Assembly: GCA_030430845.1 (NCBI GenBank)
Contig: JAUIKE010000093.1
Span: 1 to 32,395 of the forward strand
DNA from: Bacteroidia bacterium
Lineage (GTDB): Bacteria; Bacteroidota; Bacteroidia; Chitinophagales; Saprospiraceae
Reading direction: 5' to 3'
Length of the DNA stretch: 32,395 bases
Of this stretch, positions 8,132 through 15,656 are shown piece by piece. Below the pieces are notes generated by a model. It did not search any database and was not told the origin of the DNA. It saw nothing but the letters and a program-made list of their open reading frames with translations. A program made the position numbers and the translations under genes. Positions within the stretch are counted from its first letter, which is position 1. Each line of letters begins with the position of its first letter.

Positions 8132-8284
8132 GCTGTCCCTTTTCTTTAAGACTCTCCACGATCCATTTAGTCGACCAATTAACTAGTTAGGCTATAGCCC
8201 AATTAAAAAAATCAGCAAAGCAGAAGCTTTTTATGAAAGGTATTCTTCTGCCCTGAATATTCTATTAATCAATTTTTAACCATT

Positions 8285-8974
8285 ATGCAAACAATGAAAA
8301 ATCATCTGATCCTTGTCGCAGTATTGCTGTCATTAAATTCCCAGGCTCAAAGTTTTTTGGGCATTCGCGGTGGGCTTTCCATCGCCACTATTACAGAAAT
8401 CCAGGAAGAAGTAGATCCCGATTTTGAATTAAAAAATATTGCAGGACTAAACCTGGCTTTATTTGCTGAATTGGGGCTTTCCGACCGATTTGCCATCCAA
8501 CCTGAGCTTAATTTCCTGCAAAAAGGAAGTAATGTGGAAGCCTCTTTTGTTGGAAATGGCGATGTAAAAATCAAAGCGATTCTTGATTATTTAGAGGTAC
8601 CCGTACTGGCCAAACTAAAATTGGGTTCCGAGAAATTTCGCGGATACGCTATAGCCGGCCCAAGCATTGGCTATGCACTAGGCGGGCAAGCTACCGCTAC
8701 TATCGCCGGAGTGGAAACCAAAGAAAAGATCGAATTTGATAAGGACATTGATGACGACGGAGTAAAAGACCAGCGTTGGGATTTGAGCGCCGTTGTAGGA
8801 CTTGGCAGCGCCCTAAGTGCCGGCCCCGGTTTTCTAGTGCTCGACCTACGCTACGGCCTTGACTTTACCGATTTTTCCAAATTCAAAGATGGAAAACCGG
8901 AGGGATATCAAAATTCCTATAACCGGAACCTCAGTATAAGTCTCGGCTACCAGATCCCTCTGAGTGGCAAATAA
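8285..8974 (+). CDS. Outer-membrane beta-barrel (PorT/porin-like) protein
   Basis: A 229-residue exported protein. The signal peptide is MKNHLILVAVLLSLNSQAQ, read from the second Met at 8294; the Met at 8285 is three codons earlier and no ribosome site decides between them. The mature part has the alternating pattern and glycine-aromatic turns of a small eight-stranded barrel (SFLGIRGGLSIATI, FAELGLSDRFAIQPELNFLQKGS, VPVLAKLKLG, ISLGYQIPL at the end), as in Bacteroidota beta-barrel domain proteins. An acidic insert, DKDIDDDGVKDQRWD, could bind calcium and probably sits in an extracellular loop. No enzyme or transport role can be assigned. A hairpin at 8993-9038 follows. Confidence 0.85.
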   Translation: MQTMKNHLILVAVLLSLNSQAQSFLGIRGGLSIATITEIQEEVDPDFELKNIAGLNLALFAELGLSDRFAIQPELNFLQKGSNVEASFVGNGDVKIKAILDYLEVPVLAKLKLGSEKFRGYAIAGPSIGYALGGQATATIAGVETKEKIEFDKDIDDDGVKDQRWDLSAVVGLGSALSAGPGFLVLDLRYGLDFTDFSKFKDGKPEGYQNSYNRNLSISLGYQIPLSGK

Positions 8975-8992
8975 CATAAGCTGTAAGTGTTC

Positions 8993-9038
8993 GCCTTGTG
9001 GAAGGAAACCGCCCTTATGGCTGCCAATTCCACAAGGC
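8993..9038 (+). terminator. Probable terminator after the outer-membrane barrel gene
   Basis: 11-bp perfect arms (GCCTTGTGGAA at 8993-9003 and complement at 9028-9038) around a GC-rich 24-nt loop, 18 bp after the stop; a short T stretch follows weakly. Confidence 0.55.
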
Positions 9039-9087
9039 TTTAATCATCTTTCACTACTCAAAGTTGAAAATCATAAAATCAATTCCA

Positions 9088-10035
9088 ATGAAAAAATTAT
9101 GGTTAGTGCTCTTAGCCCTTTGGCTGCTGGCCACGGCTTGCCATACAAAAGAATCAGCACTTTTAGATGAAAATACGGCCATCAGCATGCAAAAAACGGA
9201 ATGTCATGGAACTTGCCCCGTTTACACCATTCATGTTAATGGAACAGGGCTGGCTACTTTGGAAGGGAAACAGCATCTTAATAAGATTGGAGTCTACCAA
9301 ATGCAATTGTCTCCAGAAGAGACGGAGGCCTTATTCGCTCCTTTCATTAAAGCCAATTTATGGTCGTTTGAAAATGAGTATACGGAGGAGGTTACGGACC
9401 TTCCAACCACCTACTTAACTTTTACACATAAGGGGAAAGTAAAAAAGATCAAAGATTACAGTGGAGCTCCACAAAAGTTAATAGACCTGGAGAATCACCT
9501 GGCCGGCCTGATTTCTGCAAACGCTTGGTCAAAAGCAGATGCTGCTCCTGTACTACTAGCCAGCAACTTGGACATTAAACAGCGAGGGGAATACCTCGTT
9601 ACTGTAGGAGGTTGCCATGATTGTCACTCCCCAAAAGTTTTTACTCCACAAGGTCCCGTTCCCGACGAGAAACGATTGCTATCCGGCCATCCATCAGATA
9701 TGAAGGTAGCATCCTATGCCCCGGAAGTCATTAAAGACTGGGTCTTATTCAATGCCCACAACACGGCAGTAGCAGGCCCATGGGGCGTCTCTTTTTCTGC
9801 TAATATCACATCGGACGATACTGGTATCGGGCTATGGAAAGAAGAGCAATTCATCAAGGCGATGAGAGAAGGCAAGTACAAAGGCCTGGATAATAGCCGC
9901 CCCTTACTTCCGCCCATGCCCTGGCCGAATTTCGCCAGGATGACAGACGAAGATCTAAAAGCTGTTTTCGCCTACCTCAAATCAACTAAACCGATCCGGA
10001 ATGTAGTACCGGCACCTATAGTTCCTGTTCAATAA
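9088..10035 (+). CDS. Lipoprotein with DUF6438 domain fused to a c-type cytochrome domain
   Basis: A 315-residue predicted lipoprotein anchored on the periplasmic face or outer membrane. I chose the Met at 9088 (MKKLWLVLLALWLLATAC) because it opens a lipoprotein signal with lipobox C18; the frame extends upstream to 8998, but that stretch lies inside the preceding hairpin. Residues about 30-140 match DUF6438 (ISMQKTECHGTCPVYTIHV with two close cysteines C39 and C43). Residues about 160-305 form a mono-heme cytochrome c: C176-H-D-C179-H180 in VGGCHDCHSPK, with a likely distal Met ligand M277 (LLPPMPWP) and the family's MTDEDLKAVFAYLKS helix. The cytochrome part resembles those serving dehydrogenases. 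An electron-transfer role is likely, but the partner is unknown. Confidence 0.85.
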   Translation: MKKLWLVLLALWLLATACHTKESALLDENTAISMQKTECHGTCPVYTIHVNGTGLATLEGKQHLNKIGVYQMQLSPEETEALFAPFIKANLWSFENEYTEEVTDLPTTYLTFTHKGKVKKIKDYSGAPQKLIDLENHLAGLISANAWSKADAAPVLLASNLDIKQRGEYLVTVGGCHDCHSPKVFTPQGPVPDEKRLLSGHPSDMKVASYAPEVIKDWVLFNAHNTAVAGPWGVSFSANITSDDTGIGLWKEEQFIKAMREGKYKGLDNSRPLLPPMPWPNFARMTDEDLKAVFAYLKSTKPIRNVVPAPIVPVQ

Positions 10036-10093
10036 ATGTTATGAGAGAAATTAGTGGTGCTCAAATTTAATCCTCTTTCAAATAAATCACTTT

Positions 10094-10822
10094 ATGAGAA
10101 AAAATCATGTTTGGCTCCTCAGTTTATTGATCCTATTCCTTTTTTCGGCTTGCAGTACGCCACGTATCAACGTAGACGAGCAATTGTTGTCCGATTCAGA
10201 TCTTTATGAAGTCCAGGGCCGGCAGGGATGGCTGGCCAATCAGACGTTGAGCTTCGGTGAATTCCAAAGTGGGAAAGTTGACCGCAGCTGGACTAAAGGA
10301 TACGATTATCCATTCATTGTACGGTTCACGGGTGCAAAAGAAAAACTGAGCTACACCCTAAAAGGCGGAAAAGACCTGGAAGCAGATGTTTTTTGTATAG
10401 GCAAACTTCGGGAGCAAGATCTGCGGCTTTTTCACAGATACTTTGACATCAACCTGAATGCCAAAGACATTTTTAGCGGAACAGTGGTATTAGGAGAAGA
10501 AATTGCCTATGATTTTTACGTCATGAACCTTAACCAGAACAATGTGTCCAGGGCTGTGGAAGGCCGTATCATAGGGGAAGACAGTTTTATCTCCATTGAG
10601 CCGATAAAAAAACTGGAAGGAAACAAAGCCTATCTGAGTGCCCAGGCTCCAGGCTTTGAGTTCAAATTAAATGGGCAGGTCATCGGAGCTGTTGAAGTCT
10701 TGAACAAAGGTAGGATCTGGATCAAGAAGGACCTGTCGGAAGAGAACCGACTCCTGGTAGCCTCGGTGGCATCCGCCCTGCTGCTCCGAAGCGATTTGGA
10801 AGGACATAATGATAATGTTTAA
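10094..10822 (+). CDS. Predicted lipoprotein, unknown function
   Basis: A 242-residue protein that I do not recognise. The N-terminus MRKNHVWLLSLLILFLFSAC is a lipoprotein signal with lipobox cysteine C20. The mature part is mixed beta/alpha (GRQGWLANQTLSFGEFQSGKVDRSWTKGYDYPFIVRFTGAKEK shown only as a landmark region around residues 43-85), and ends with a hydrophobic helix LLVASVASALLLRSDLEGHND, which could pack on or enter a membrane. It lies 58 bp after the cytochrome lipoprotein on the same strand and may be its operon partner. Its stop codon TAA forms the first bases of the terminator stem at 10820-10861. Confidence 0.72.
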   Translation: MRKNHVWLLSLLILFLFSACSTPRINVDEQLLSDSDLYEVQGRQGWLANQTLSFGEFQSGKVDRSWTKGYDYPFIVRFTGAKEKLSYTLKGGKDLEADVFCIGKLREQDLRLFHRYFDINLNAKDIFSGTVVLGEEIAYDFYVMNLNQNNVSRAVEGRIIGEDSFISIEPIKKLEGNKAYLSAQAPGFEFKLNGQVIGAVEVLNKGRIWIKKDLSEENRLLVASVASALLLRSDLEGHNDNV

Positions 10823-10861
10823 GGAATTCCCGGCCGGCGGCTGCCGGCCGGGAATTCCTTA
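10820..10861. terminator. Bidirectional hairpin between convergent genes
   Basis: 19-bp perfect arms (10820-10838 and 10843-10861) with loop GGCT and a CCGGCCGGC tip. It starts at the stop codon of the lipoprotein and ends 9 bp before the glyA stop. It fits a two-way intrinsic terminator. Confidence 0.85.
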
Positions 10862-10870
10862 GGTAAAGGG

Positions 10871-12157
10871 CTAAACGCCCACTTCATTTTCTTTGTACAA
10901 AGGAAAATCCTGCATAAAGGCATTTATTTCCTGACGAGTATGACGGATCAACTCCTCATTATCAATATCGGTAATGATGTTATCGATCCAGTTAACTACT
11001 TTCAAACAATCATTTTCTTTTAATCCACGAGTAGTAACCGCAGCCGTTCCGATGCGAATACCGGAAGTTACAAAAGGTGTTTCGGTATCAAAGGGCACCA
11101 TATTTTTATTAACGGTAATGTCGGCGAGTTCCAGTGCTTTTTCGGCTGCTTTACCGGTCACCTCCTTAGAGCGCAGATCGATCAGCATAAGGTGGTTGTC
11201 GGTCCCGCCGGAGATTACTTTATAGCCCTTGCTGACAAAGGCTTTAGCCATAGACTGAGCATTTTTGATAACCTGCTCGCCATAAGTTTTGAAAGAAGGT
11301 TGTAAAGCTTCGTGGAAAGCTACCGCCTTAGCAGCGATCACATGCTCAAGTGGGCCGCCCTGCATGCCGGGGAAGACGCCGCTGTTCAGAATGGCCGACA
11401 TTTTGATGGAATTGCCTTTTTGGGTTCTTCTACCCCAGGGGTTGTCAAAGTTTTCTCCCATCATGATAATACCACCTCTGGGGCCGCGCAATGTTTTATG
11501 AGTGGTGGAGGTCACGATATGACAATGCTTCAGGGGGTCCTTCAACAATCCGGTAGCGATTAGCCCGGCCGGATGGGCAATATCAGCCAGTAAAAAAGCC
11601 CCTACTTTATCGGCGATGGCCCTAAAACGGGCATAGTCCCAATCGCGGGCGTAAGCAGAAGCTCCGCAAATGATCAGCTTAGGTTTAATTTCTTTGGCTT
11701 TGGCTTCTACTTTATCCATATCGATCAGGCCCGAATGCTCCTCTACCCCGTAAAAGTGCGGTTCATAGACCTTCCCGGAAAAGTTAACAGGAGAACCGTG
11801 CGACAAGTGCCCGCCATGTGACAGGTCGAAGCCTAAAATACGGTCTCCGGGTGCCAGCAAAGCCAGGAATACAGCGGCATTTGCCTGGGCACCGGAATGC
11901 GGTTGGACATTGGCATAGGAAGCTCCAAATAATTCTTTCAAACGATCGATTGCTAACTGCTCTACTTTATCCACGATTTCACAACCTCCGTAATATCTTC
12001 TTCCGGGATAACCTTCAGCATACTTATTGGTCAGGCAGGTTCCCATGGCGTCCATGACGGCCTGGCTCGTGAAGTTTTCTGAAGCGATCAATTCCAGCCC
12101 TTTACGCTGACGATCCAATTCCTGCTGAATGAGGTCGAAGATTGCTTTATCTTTCAT
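10871..12157 (-). CDS. glyA: Serine hydroxymethyltransferase
   Basis: Cytoplasmic PLP enzyme converting serine and tetrahydrofolate to glycine and 5,10-methylene-tetrahydrofolate, the main one-carbon source. The 428-residue length fits bacterial GlyA. Diagnostic segments are LELIASENFTS (22-31), NKYAEGYPGRRYYGG (44-58), QPHSGAQANAAVF, DLSHGGHLSHG (111-121), LLADIAHPAGLIATG (189-203) and the PLP lysine K221 in VTSTTHKTLRGPRGG. The C-terminal GIRIGTAAVTTRGL is also typical. It is monocistronic, with a terminator hairpin at 10820-10861 and a candidate promoter box at 12238-12245. Codon use looks like its neighbours. Confidence 0.98.
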   Translation of the reverse strand: MKDKAIFDLIQQELDRQRKGLELIASENFTSQAVMDAMGTCLTNKYAEGYPGRRYYGGCEIVDKVEQLAIDRLKELFGASYANVQPHSGAQANAAVFLALLAPGDRILGFDLSHGGHLSHGSPVNFSGKVYEPHFYGVEEHSGLIDMDKVEAKAKEIKPKLIICGASAYARDWDYARFRAIADKVGAFLLADIAHPAGLIATGLLKDPLKHCHIVTSTTHKTLRGPRGGIIMMGENFDNPWGRRTQKGNSIKMSAILNSGVFPGMQGGPLEHVIAAKAVAFHEALQPSFKTYGEQVIKNAQSMAKAFVSKGYKVISGGTDNHLMLIDLRSKEVTGKAAEKALELADITVNKNMVPFDTETPFVTSGIRIGTAAVTTRGLKENDCLKVVNWIDNIITDIDNEELIRHTRQEINAFMQDFPLYKENEVGV

Positions 12158-12237
12158 ATTTTTTGATGATTATTGGGCCGGAAAGAAAAAGAAGTTAATC
12201 CCCCTATTTTACCGGCAATCCGAAAAACTTTATGGGG

Positions 12238-12245
12238 CAAAAGTA
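12238..12245 (-). promoter_or_regulatory. Candidate -7 box for glyA
   Basis: The minus strand reads TACTTTTG (TAnnTTTG), 80 nt before the glyA start. The -33 element is not clear. Confidence 0.35.
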
Positions 12246-12616
12246 CAATAATTTTACTAAGAAAACCTTTTAGTAGTAGGTATGTTTTAGAAAGCATATC
12301 ATTCAGGATTTTTGCCATTTTTTAAATCCTTTTTATTTAATCAATGTAGAAAGTAAATGGTAACCGCCTGTGGCGGTCAGGAAAAGTAGAAGGACAAACT
12401 CTTTTTAAGCCCCTTATTCAAACGGTATTTTAATTAGGCCTTTCCACCTTCCACCATCATCATTCTACAAAAAAATGACTCTATCAGAAAGCTTATTTAC
12501 TCTTAAAAAACGTTCAGCCTGTAGAAAAAATAATAAAGACTATAATTTTAGATATATTTTCGGGGGCGCCGATAGTCGTCCCGAAAATTACATTTAAATT
12601 CTTTGGCTGGTTTAAG

Positions 12617-12725
12617 TAAGAGTGCAAACATAAATTTGAAATATGCACCACCGGCGGTGGCGTATATTTCAAATTAAACTTTTCCCCGCGACGCAGGGAA
12701 AAGTATAATTTGAATTGCACTTTTA
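12617..12725 (+). promoter_or_regulatory. Compound inverted-repeat element with competing hairpins upstream of the phosphoesterase gene
   Basis: The outer arms TAAGAGTGCAA (12617-12627) and TTGCACTTTTA (12715-12725) enclose two hairpins. Hairpin 1 is 12633-12675 (about 21-bp arms, one mismatch, one wobble). Hairpin 2 is 12670-12712 (17-bp arms, one mismatch). They share CAAATT at 12670-12675, which can pair with AATTTG at 12633-12638 or at 12707-12712 but not both. A promoter-like TAAATTTG occurs at 12631-12638. The element ends 39 bp before the ATG at 12765. A leader switch, an operator array or a degenerate repeat insertion are all possible. Confidence 0.6.
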
Positions 12726-12764
12726 TAGTTATTTCCAATTGTGCAAACCAAATAAGCTTTTTTA

Positions 12765-14621
12765 ATGATTCCACGACCATACAAAGGACCACTCCTCATT
12801 TTGCTCTTCTTCCTGTTCAATCAATGGAGCCATGCTGCCAATGGGAGATACCGGGTCATGTGGAGAGATGATCCGGCTACTACTATGGTCATAGGCTGGG
12901 ATCAATTTTCCGGTAGCAACCCGATCATACATTTCGGCACACAGAACAACGGCCGCAACCCATCTTTATATCCTTCCAGGAAAAAACCCGATCGGGTCCA
13001 TGCTAGTAAAGGGATGAAAAATCATTTTGTTCGGCTTAGTGAGCTTCAGCCTAATACGGTTTACTATTTCATTATTCAGGATAGTGAAGGCATCAGCCCC
13101 TGTTTTTCCTTCCAGACGATGCCCGATCACCCCAACTCCCGTTTATCAATCATTGCCGGAGGAGATTCCCGGAATCATCGGGAGGCCCGGCGCTCAGCCA
13201 ATAAACTGGTCAGTAAATTACGGCCGCATTTTATTCTATTTGCGGGGGATATGACCGACAATGACAGTGCCGCCGAATGGCAAATGTGGCTGGATGATTG
13301 GCAACAGACGATTGGTAGTGACGGACGGCTCTTCCCGATCGTAACTGCTTTAGGCAATCATGAATTGTCGACCCAATCCCTCATTGACGTTTTTGATTTG
13401 CATGCGCCGGATGCCTATTATGCCTTACACTTTGGCGGGAACCTGCTATCTGTTTTCACCCTTAATTCTAAAATCCCTGTAGCGGAACAAAACCTATGGC
13501 TTGAGCGTAATCTGCAGCAAAACCTCAATTCGCGTTGGAAGATGGCACAATACCATCACACGATCAGGCCTCATACTCAGAAAAAAGCGCCCAGGCAAGA
13601 CTTAATGCCCTGGGCTAACATGTTTCATCAATATAATGTACAGCTGGCCCTTGAGTCCGATGCCCATGTTGTAAAATGGACCTATCCCATCAAACCCTAC
13701 AATGGGCCCGGCAGCGACCGAGGGTTTATACGGGATGACGTCCACGGAACAGTGTACATAGGTGAAGGCTGTTGGGGAGCTCCCCTAAGAGATAATAATC
13801 AGGAATACAGCTGGACAAGAAACAGCGGCAAGTTCAACCAGTTTAAATGGATCTTTGTCAATTCATCTAAGATTGAGGTACGCACTATAATGACGGACGG
13901 CTCTGATCAGGTCAGAGAAGTAAACCATGCAAATATATTCGAACCGCCTGTTGGTTTATCCATCTGGAGGCCCAGCAAGGGTTCGGTTTTAGAGATCAAG
14001 AGCCGAACAGCCATGTACGAGGGGAAGAACCCTGTAGTAACGAGAGGGGTACCGGTGGAGGTGGTAAAAATAAATGCCTCTGCACAGAGGAATGGTGTGC
14101 TCGTGGAATGGGTTACAAAAAAAGAACAGCGATCCGTTCAATTTCACATTGAACGTTCTACTGGAGAGTCCGAGAACTTTGTTCCCTTATCTACTACTCC
14201 CGGAGGGAATGTAAATGGAAAAAGCTACCAGTTTTTTGATGAGGAGCCTCCTTCAGGCACGGTACGGTACCGGGTCAAATGTATGGTCCCGGAGAAGCCT
14301 CCTATAATTCTTGAAACAGCTTGTGAAGTAGCCAAAAAACCGGCTTCCAATATTCACTCTCCCTCATCTTTGAGCAAGCTAATGCCTAATGCGAATGGTT
14401 TGCTTTCCTTTGAATATGAAACGCCCAAAACGACCTCTCTCAATTTTTTAATCGTCAATCCTGAAAACAGGAACGTAATGTTGAATACCGACCCTGTGAT
14501 CCGGAAAGCGGGTACCTATATTGGCAAACTGGATGTCAGTGCCTTGTCCAAGGGAGAATACCTGCTGATCATCCGGAGCCCTAATAGCTTGATCAAACGA
14601 TACGAAGTGATCATTAGGTAA
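12765..14621 (+). CDS. Secreted purple-acid-phosphatase-like metallophosphoesterase with T9SS sorting tail
   Basis: A 618-residue exported phosphoesterase. The signal peptide is about residues 1-25 (LLILLFFLFNQWSHA). A fibronectin-like N-terminal domain typical of purple acid phosphatases (27-118; WRDDPATTMVIGWDQ, LSELQPNTVYYFII) precedes the metallophosphatase domain (about 126-305). Metal motifs are GGDSRN (D134), FAGDMTDND (D162), LGNHE (N198, H199), YHHTIRPH (H264/H265) and LESDAH (H301). The last stands where the family normally has GHxH, so the final motif is degenerate. A beta region (430-530) and a C-terminal 75-residue type IX secretion sorting-like domain (GTYIGKLDVSALSKGEYLL) follow. 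Likely cell-surface or released; the substrate is unknown. Its TAA stop pairs in the hairpin at 14619-14656. Confidence 0.87.
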   Translation: MIPRPYKGPLLILLFFLFNQWSHAANGRYRVMWRDDPATTMVIGWDQFSGSNPIIHFGTQNNGRNPSLYPSRKKPDRVHASKGMKNHFVRLSELQPNTVYYFIIQDSEGISPCFSFQTMPDHPNSRLSIIAGGDSRNHREARRSANKLVSKLRPHFILFAGDMTDNDSAAEWQMWLDDWQQTIGSDGRLFPIVTALGNHELSTQSLIDVFDLHAPDAYYALHFGGNLLSVFTLNSKIPVAEQNLWLERNLQQNLNSRWKMAQYHHTIRPHTQKKAPRQDLMPWANMFHQYNVQLALESDAHVVKWTYPIKPYNGPGSDRGFIRDDVHGTVYIGEGCWGAPLRDNNQEYSWTRNSGKFNQFKWIFVNSSKIEVRTIMTDGSDQVREVNHANIFEPPVGLSIWRPSKGSVLEIKSRTAMYEGKNPVVTRGVPVEVVKINASAQRNGVLVEWVTKKEQRSVQFHIERSTGESENFVPLSTTPGGNVNGKSYQFFDEEPPSGTVRYRVKCMVPEKPPIILETACEVAKKPASNIHSPSSLSKLMPNANGLLSFEYETPKTTSLNFLIVNPENRNVMLNTDPVIRKAGTYIGKLDVSALSKGEYLLIIRSPNSLIKRYEVIIR

Positions 14622-14656
14622 AGGAATTAGGCGGCGGTCGCCGCCCAATTCTTTTA
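14619..14656. terminator. Bidirectional hairpin containing both convergent stop codons
   Basis: 18-bp stem with one A-C mismatch and one G-T wobble, loop GT, tip GGCGGCG/CGCCGCC. The TAA of the phosphoesterase gene (14619-14621) pairs exactly with the complement of the TAA of the nuclease gene (14654-14656). Confidence 0.82.
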
Positions 14657-15511
14657 TTTGAAAATATCATTCAAAAGTGCTGCTGACCGATAGCCTGCTG
14701 CGCCGAGTCGCTCTTCTACCAAAGGGATAAAATCATGCTGATAATTCCACGAAAAACTTGGAAGGCCACTTTCCCGATCGGTATAATCATACAAGGTGTT
14801 ATAGATTTTTTCTCTCAGCTCAATAGACTCCCGGGCCCATTCTATCACCGGATCGTGCTCCCAGTCGGCTTTTTTTGCACGGGTATGTTTTTCTACAAAA
14901 GCAGAGAATTCCGTATAGCTCAACTTTTCGTGCTCAATAATATTTGAATCCCAAATGCTGTGCAGATTCTGTCTTTCTGAGAAGTACAGCACTTCGATCT
15001 TATTACCCCCCTGATCTCGATTTTTCCCTACATGAAGCGGCTGGTGAATATCTCCAATTAAGTGGATCAAAAAAGCCAGCGCGGTGGCCTTTGGATTTCC
15101 GGCCAGGTGTTCCACCTTATTTTTATCCATCAACGCCTGCAACTGATTAAGAGCCTCCTGATCATCACGAAGAATTTGGATCATCAGATCTATTCCCTCC
15201 ATTACGTGATCAATTTGAGGATCTTTTGCCGTTTCATCAATGTATTGGGCTACCGTCTGATCCGGCTGCACCGTCATATAATGCCAGGGGCTGGCAAAAC
15301 TCCAGCCTCTTTCAGACTTGATGTAGTCGGGCCAGTTAGATACTTGTTCGAGGTAGTTGTCGCCCAGTGCCTCGTCCACAGCTGCCCGGGCCTTATCGGA
15401 AAGGTTATCATAGCAGATTTTGGCTACAATGCGATGTCCGTTAGCTCCCCATTTGGCGGAGTGAAAAGAAAAACTCGGTAATAGAATGAGTAAAAATGCT
15501 AAGTACTTCAT
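14654..15511 (-). CDS. S1/P1 family zinc nuclease
   Basis: A 285-residue exported nuclease predicted to cut single-stranded DNA/RNA and release 5'-mononucleotides, possibly for phosphate or nucleotide scavenging. The signal peptide MKYLAFLLILLPSFSFHSAK is followed by the mature N-terminal Trp (W21) required for zinc binding. All the trinuclear zinc ligands can be placed: W21, H26 (GANGH), D62 (SNWPD), H77 (PWHY), H150, D154 and H160 (HLIGDIHQPLHVG), H184 and D188 (HSIWD). Length matches the family. It converges with the secreted phosphoesterase; both are extracytoplasmic phosphoester enzymes, so a shared nutritional role is plausible. A 54-bp perfect palindrome lies 21 nt upstream of its ATG. 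Confidence 0.95.
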   Translation of the reverse strand: MKYLAFLLILLPSFSFHSAKWGANGHRIVAKICYDNLSDKARAAVDEALGDNYLEQVSNWPDYIKSERGWSFASPWHYMTVQPDQTVAQYIDETAKDPQIDHVMEGIDLMIQILRDDQEALNQLQALMDKNKVEHLAGNPKATALAFLIHLIGDIHQPLHVGKNRDQGGNKIEVLYFSERQNLHSIWDSNIIEHEKLSYTEFSAFVEKHTRAKKADWEHDPVIEWARESIELREKIYNTLYDYTDRESGLPSFSWNYQHDFIPLVEERLGAAGYRSAALLNDIFK

Positions 15512-15532
15512 CGAATAAGGATTTGATTGTAA

Positions 15533-15586
15533 AGGCTTGCATAATAGTCCACTTGCCGGCCGGCAAGTGGACTATTATGCAAGCCT
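15533..15586. repeat. 54-bp perfect palindrome in a divergent intergenic region
   Basis: 27-bp arms without a single mismatch or spacer; the centre is TTGCCGGCCGGCAA at 15553-15566. It lies between the divergent S1/P1 nuclease (ATG 21 nt away) and TIGR03643 genes, so it terminates neither. With the minus-strand -7 box at 15602-15609 it would form a hairpin at the very start of the nuclease mRNA. Confidence 0.95.
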
Positions 15587-15587
15587 C

Positions 15588-15595
15588 TAATTTTG
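15588..15595 (+). promoter_or_regulatory. Candidate -7 box for the TIGR03643 gene
   Basis: TAATTTTG (TAnnTTTG) starts 2 nt after the palindrome and 61 nt before the ATG at 15657. The -33 region would fall inside the palindrome and shows no TTTG. Confidence 0.35.
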
Positions 15596-15601
15596 TTTGG
15601 G

Positions 15602-15609
15602 CAAAATTA
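15602..15609 (-). promoter_or_regulatory. Candidate -7 box for the S1/P1 nuclease gene
   Basis: The minus strand reads TAATTTTG. Transcription from here would enter the 54-bp palindrome about 15 nt downstream. The spacing is nearly the same as at the esterase gene (21950-21957 box, 21900-21935 hairpin). Confidence 0.35.
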
Positions 15610-15656
15610 TTAAAATCAAATGACAAACATACCGTTCAGGGCTTTGTTTTGCACTT

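Larger units (their letters stand above)
12158..12764. other. 607-bp divergent intergenic region
   Basis: Lies between glyA (-) and the phosphoesterase gene (+). It holds a glyA promoter candidate (12238-12245), a small hairpin ACCGCC-TGT-GGCGGT at 12363-12377, and the compound inverted-repeat element at 12617-12725. No convincing protein is encoded; a 92-codon minus-strand frame (12514-12792) runs through the repeats and is rejected. Confidence 0.6.

Noticed and set aside
8998..9087. Longer start for the DUF6438-cytochrome gene
   Set aside because: The added residues are translated from the hairpin region and hide a clear lipoprotein signal that starts at 9088.
12514..12792. 92-codon minus-strand open frame upstream of the phosphoesterase gene
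   Set aside because: Runs through the compound inverted repeats and overlaps the opposite gene's start; the composition is not protein-like.
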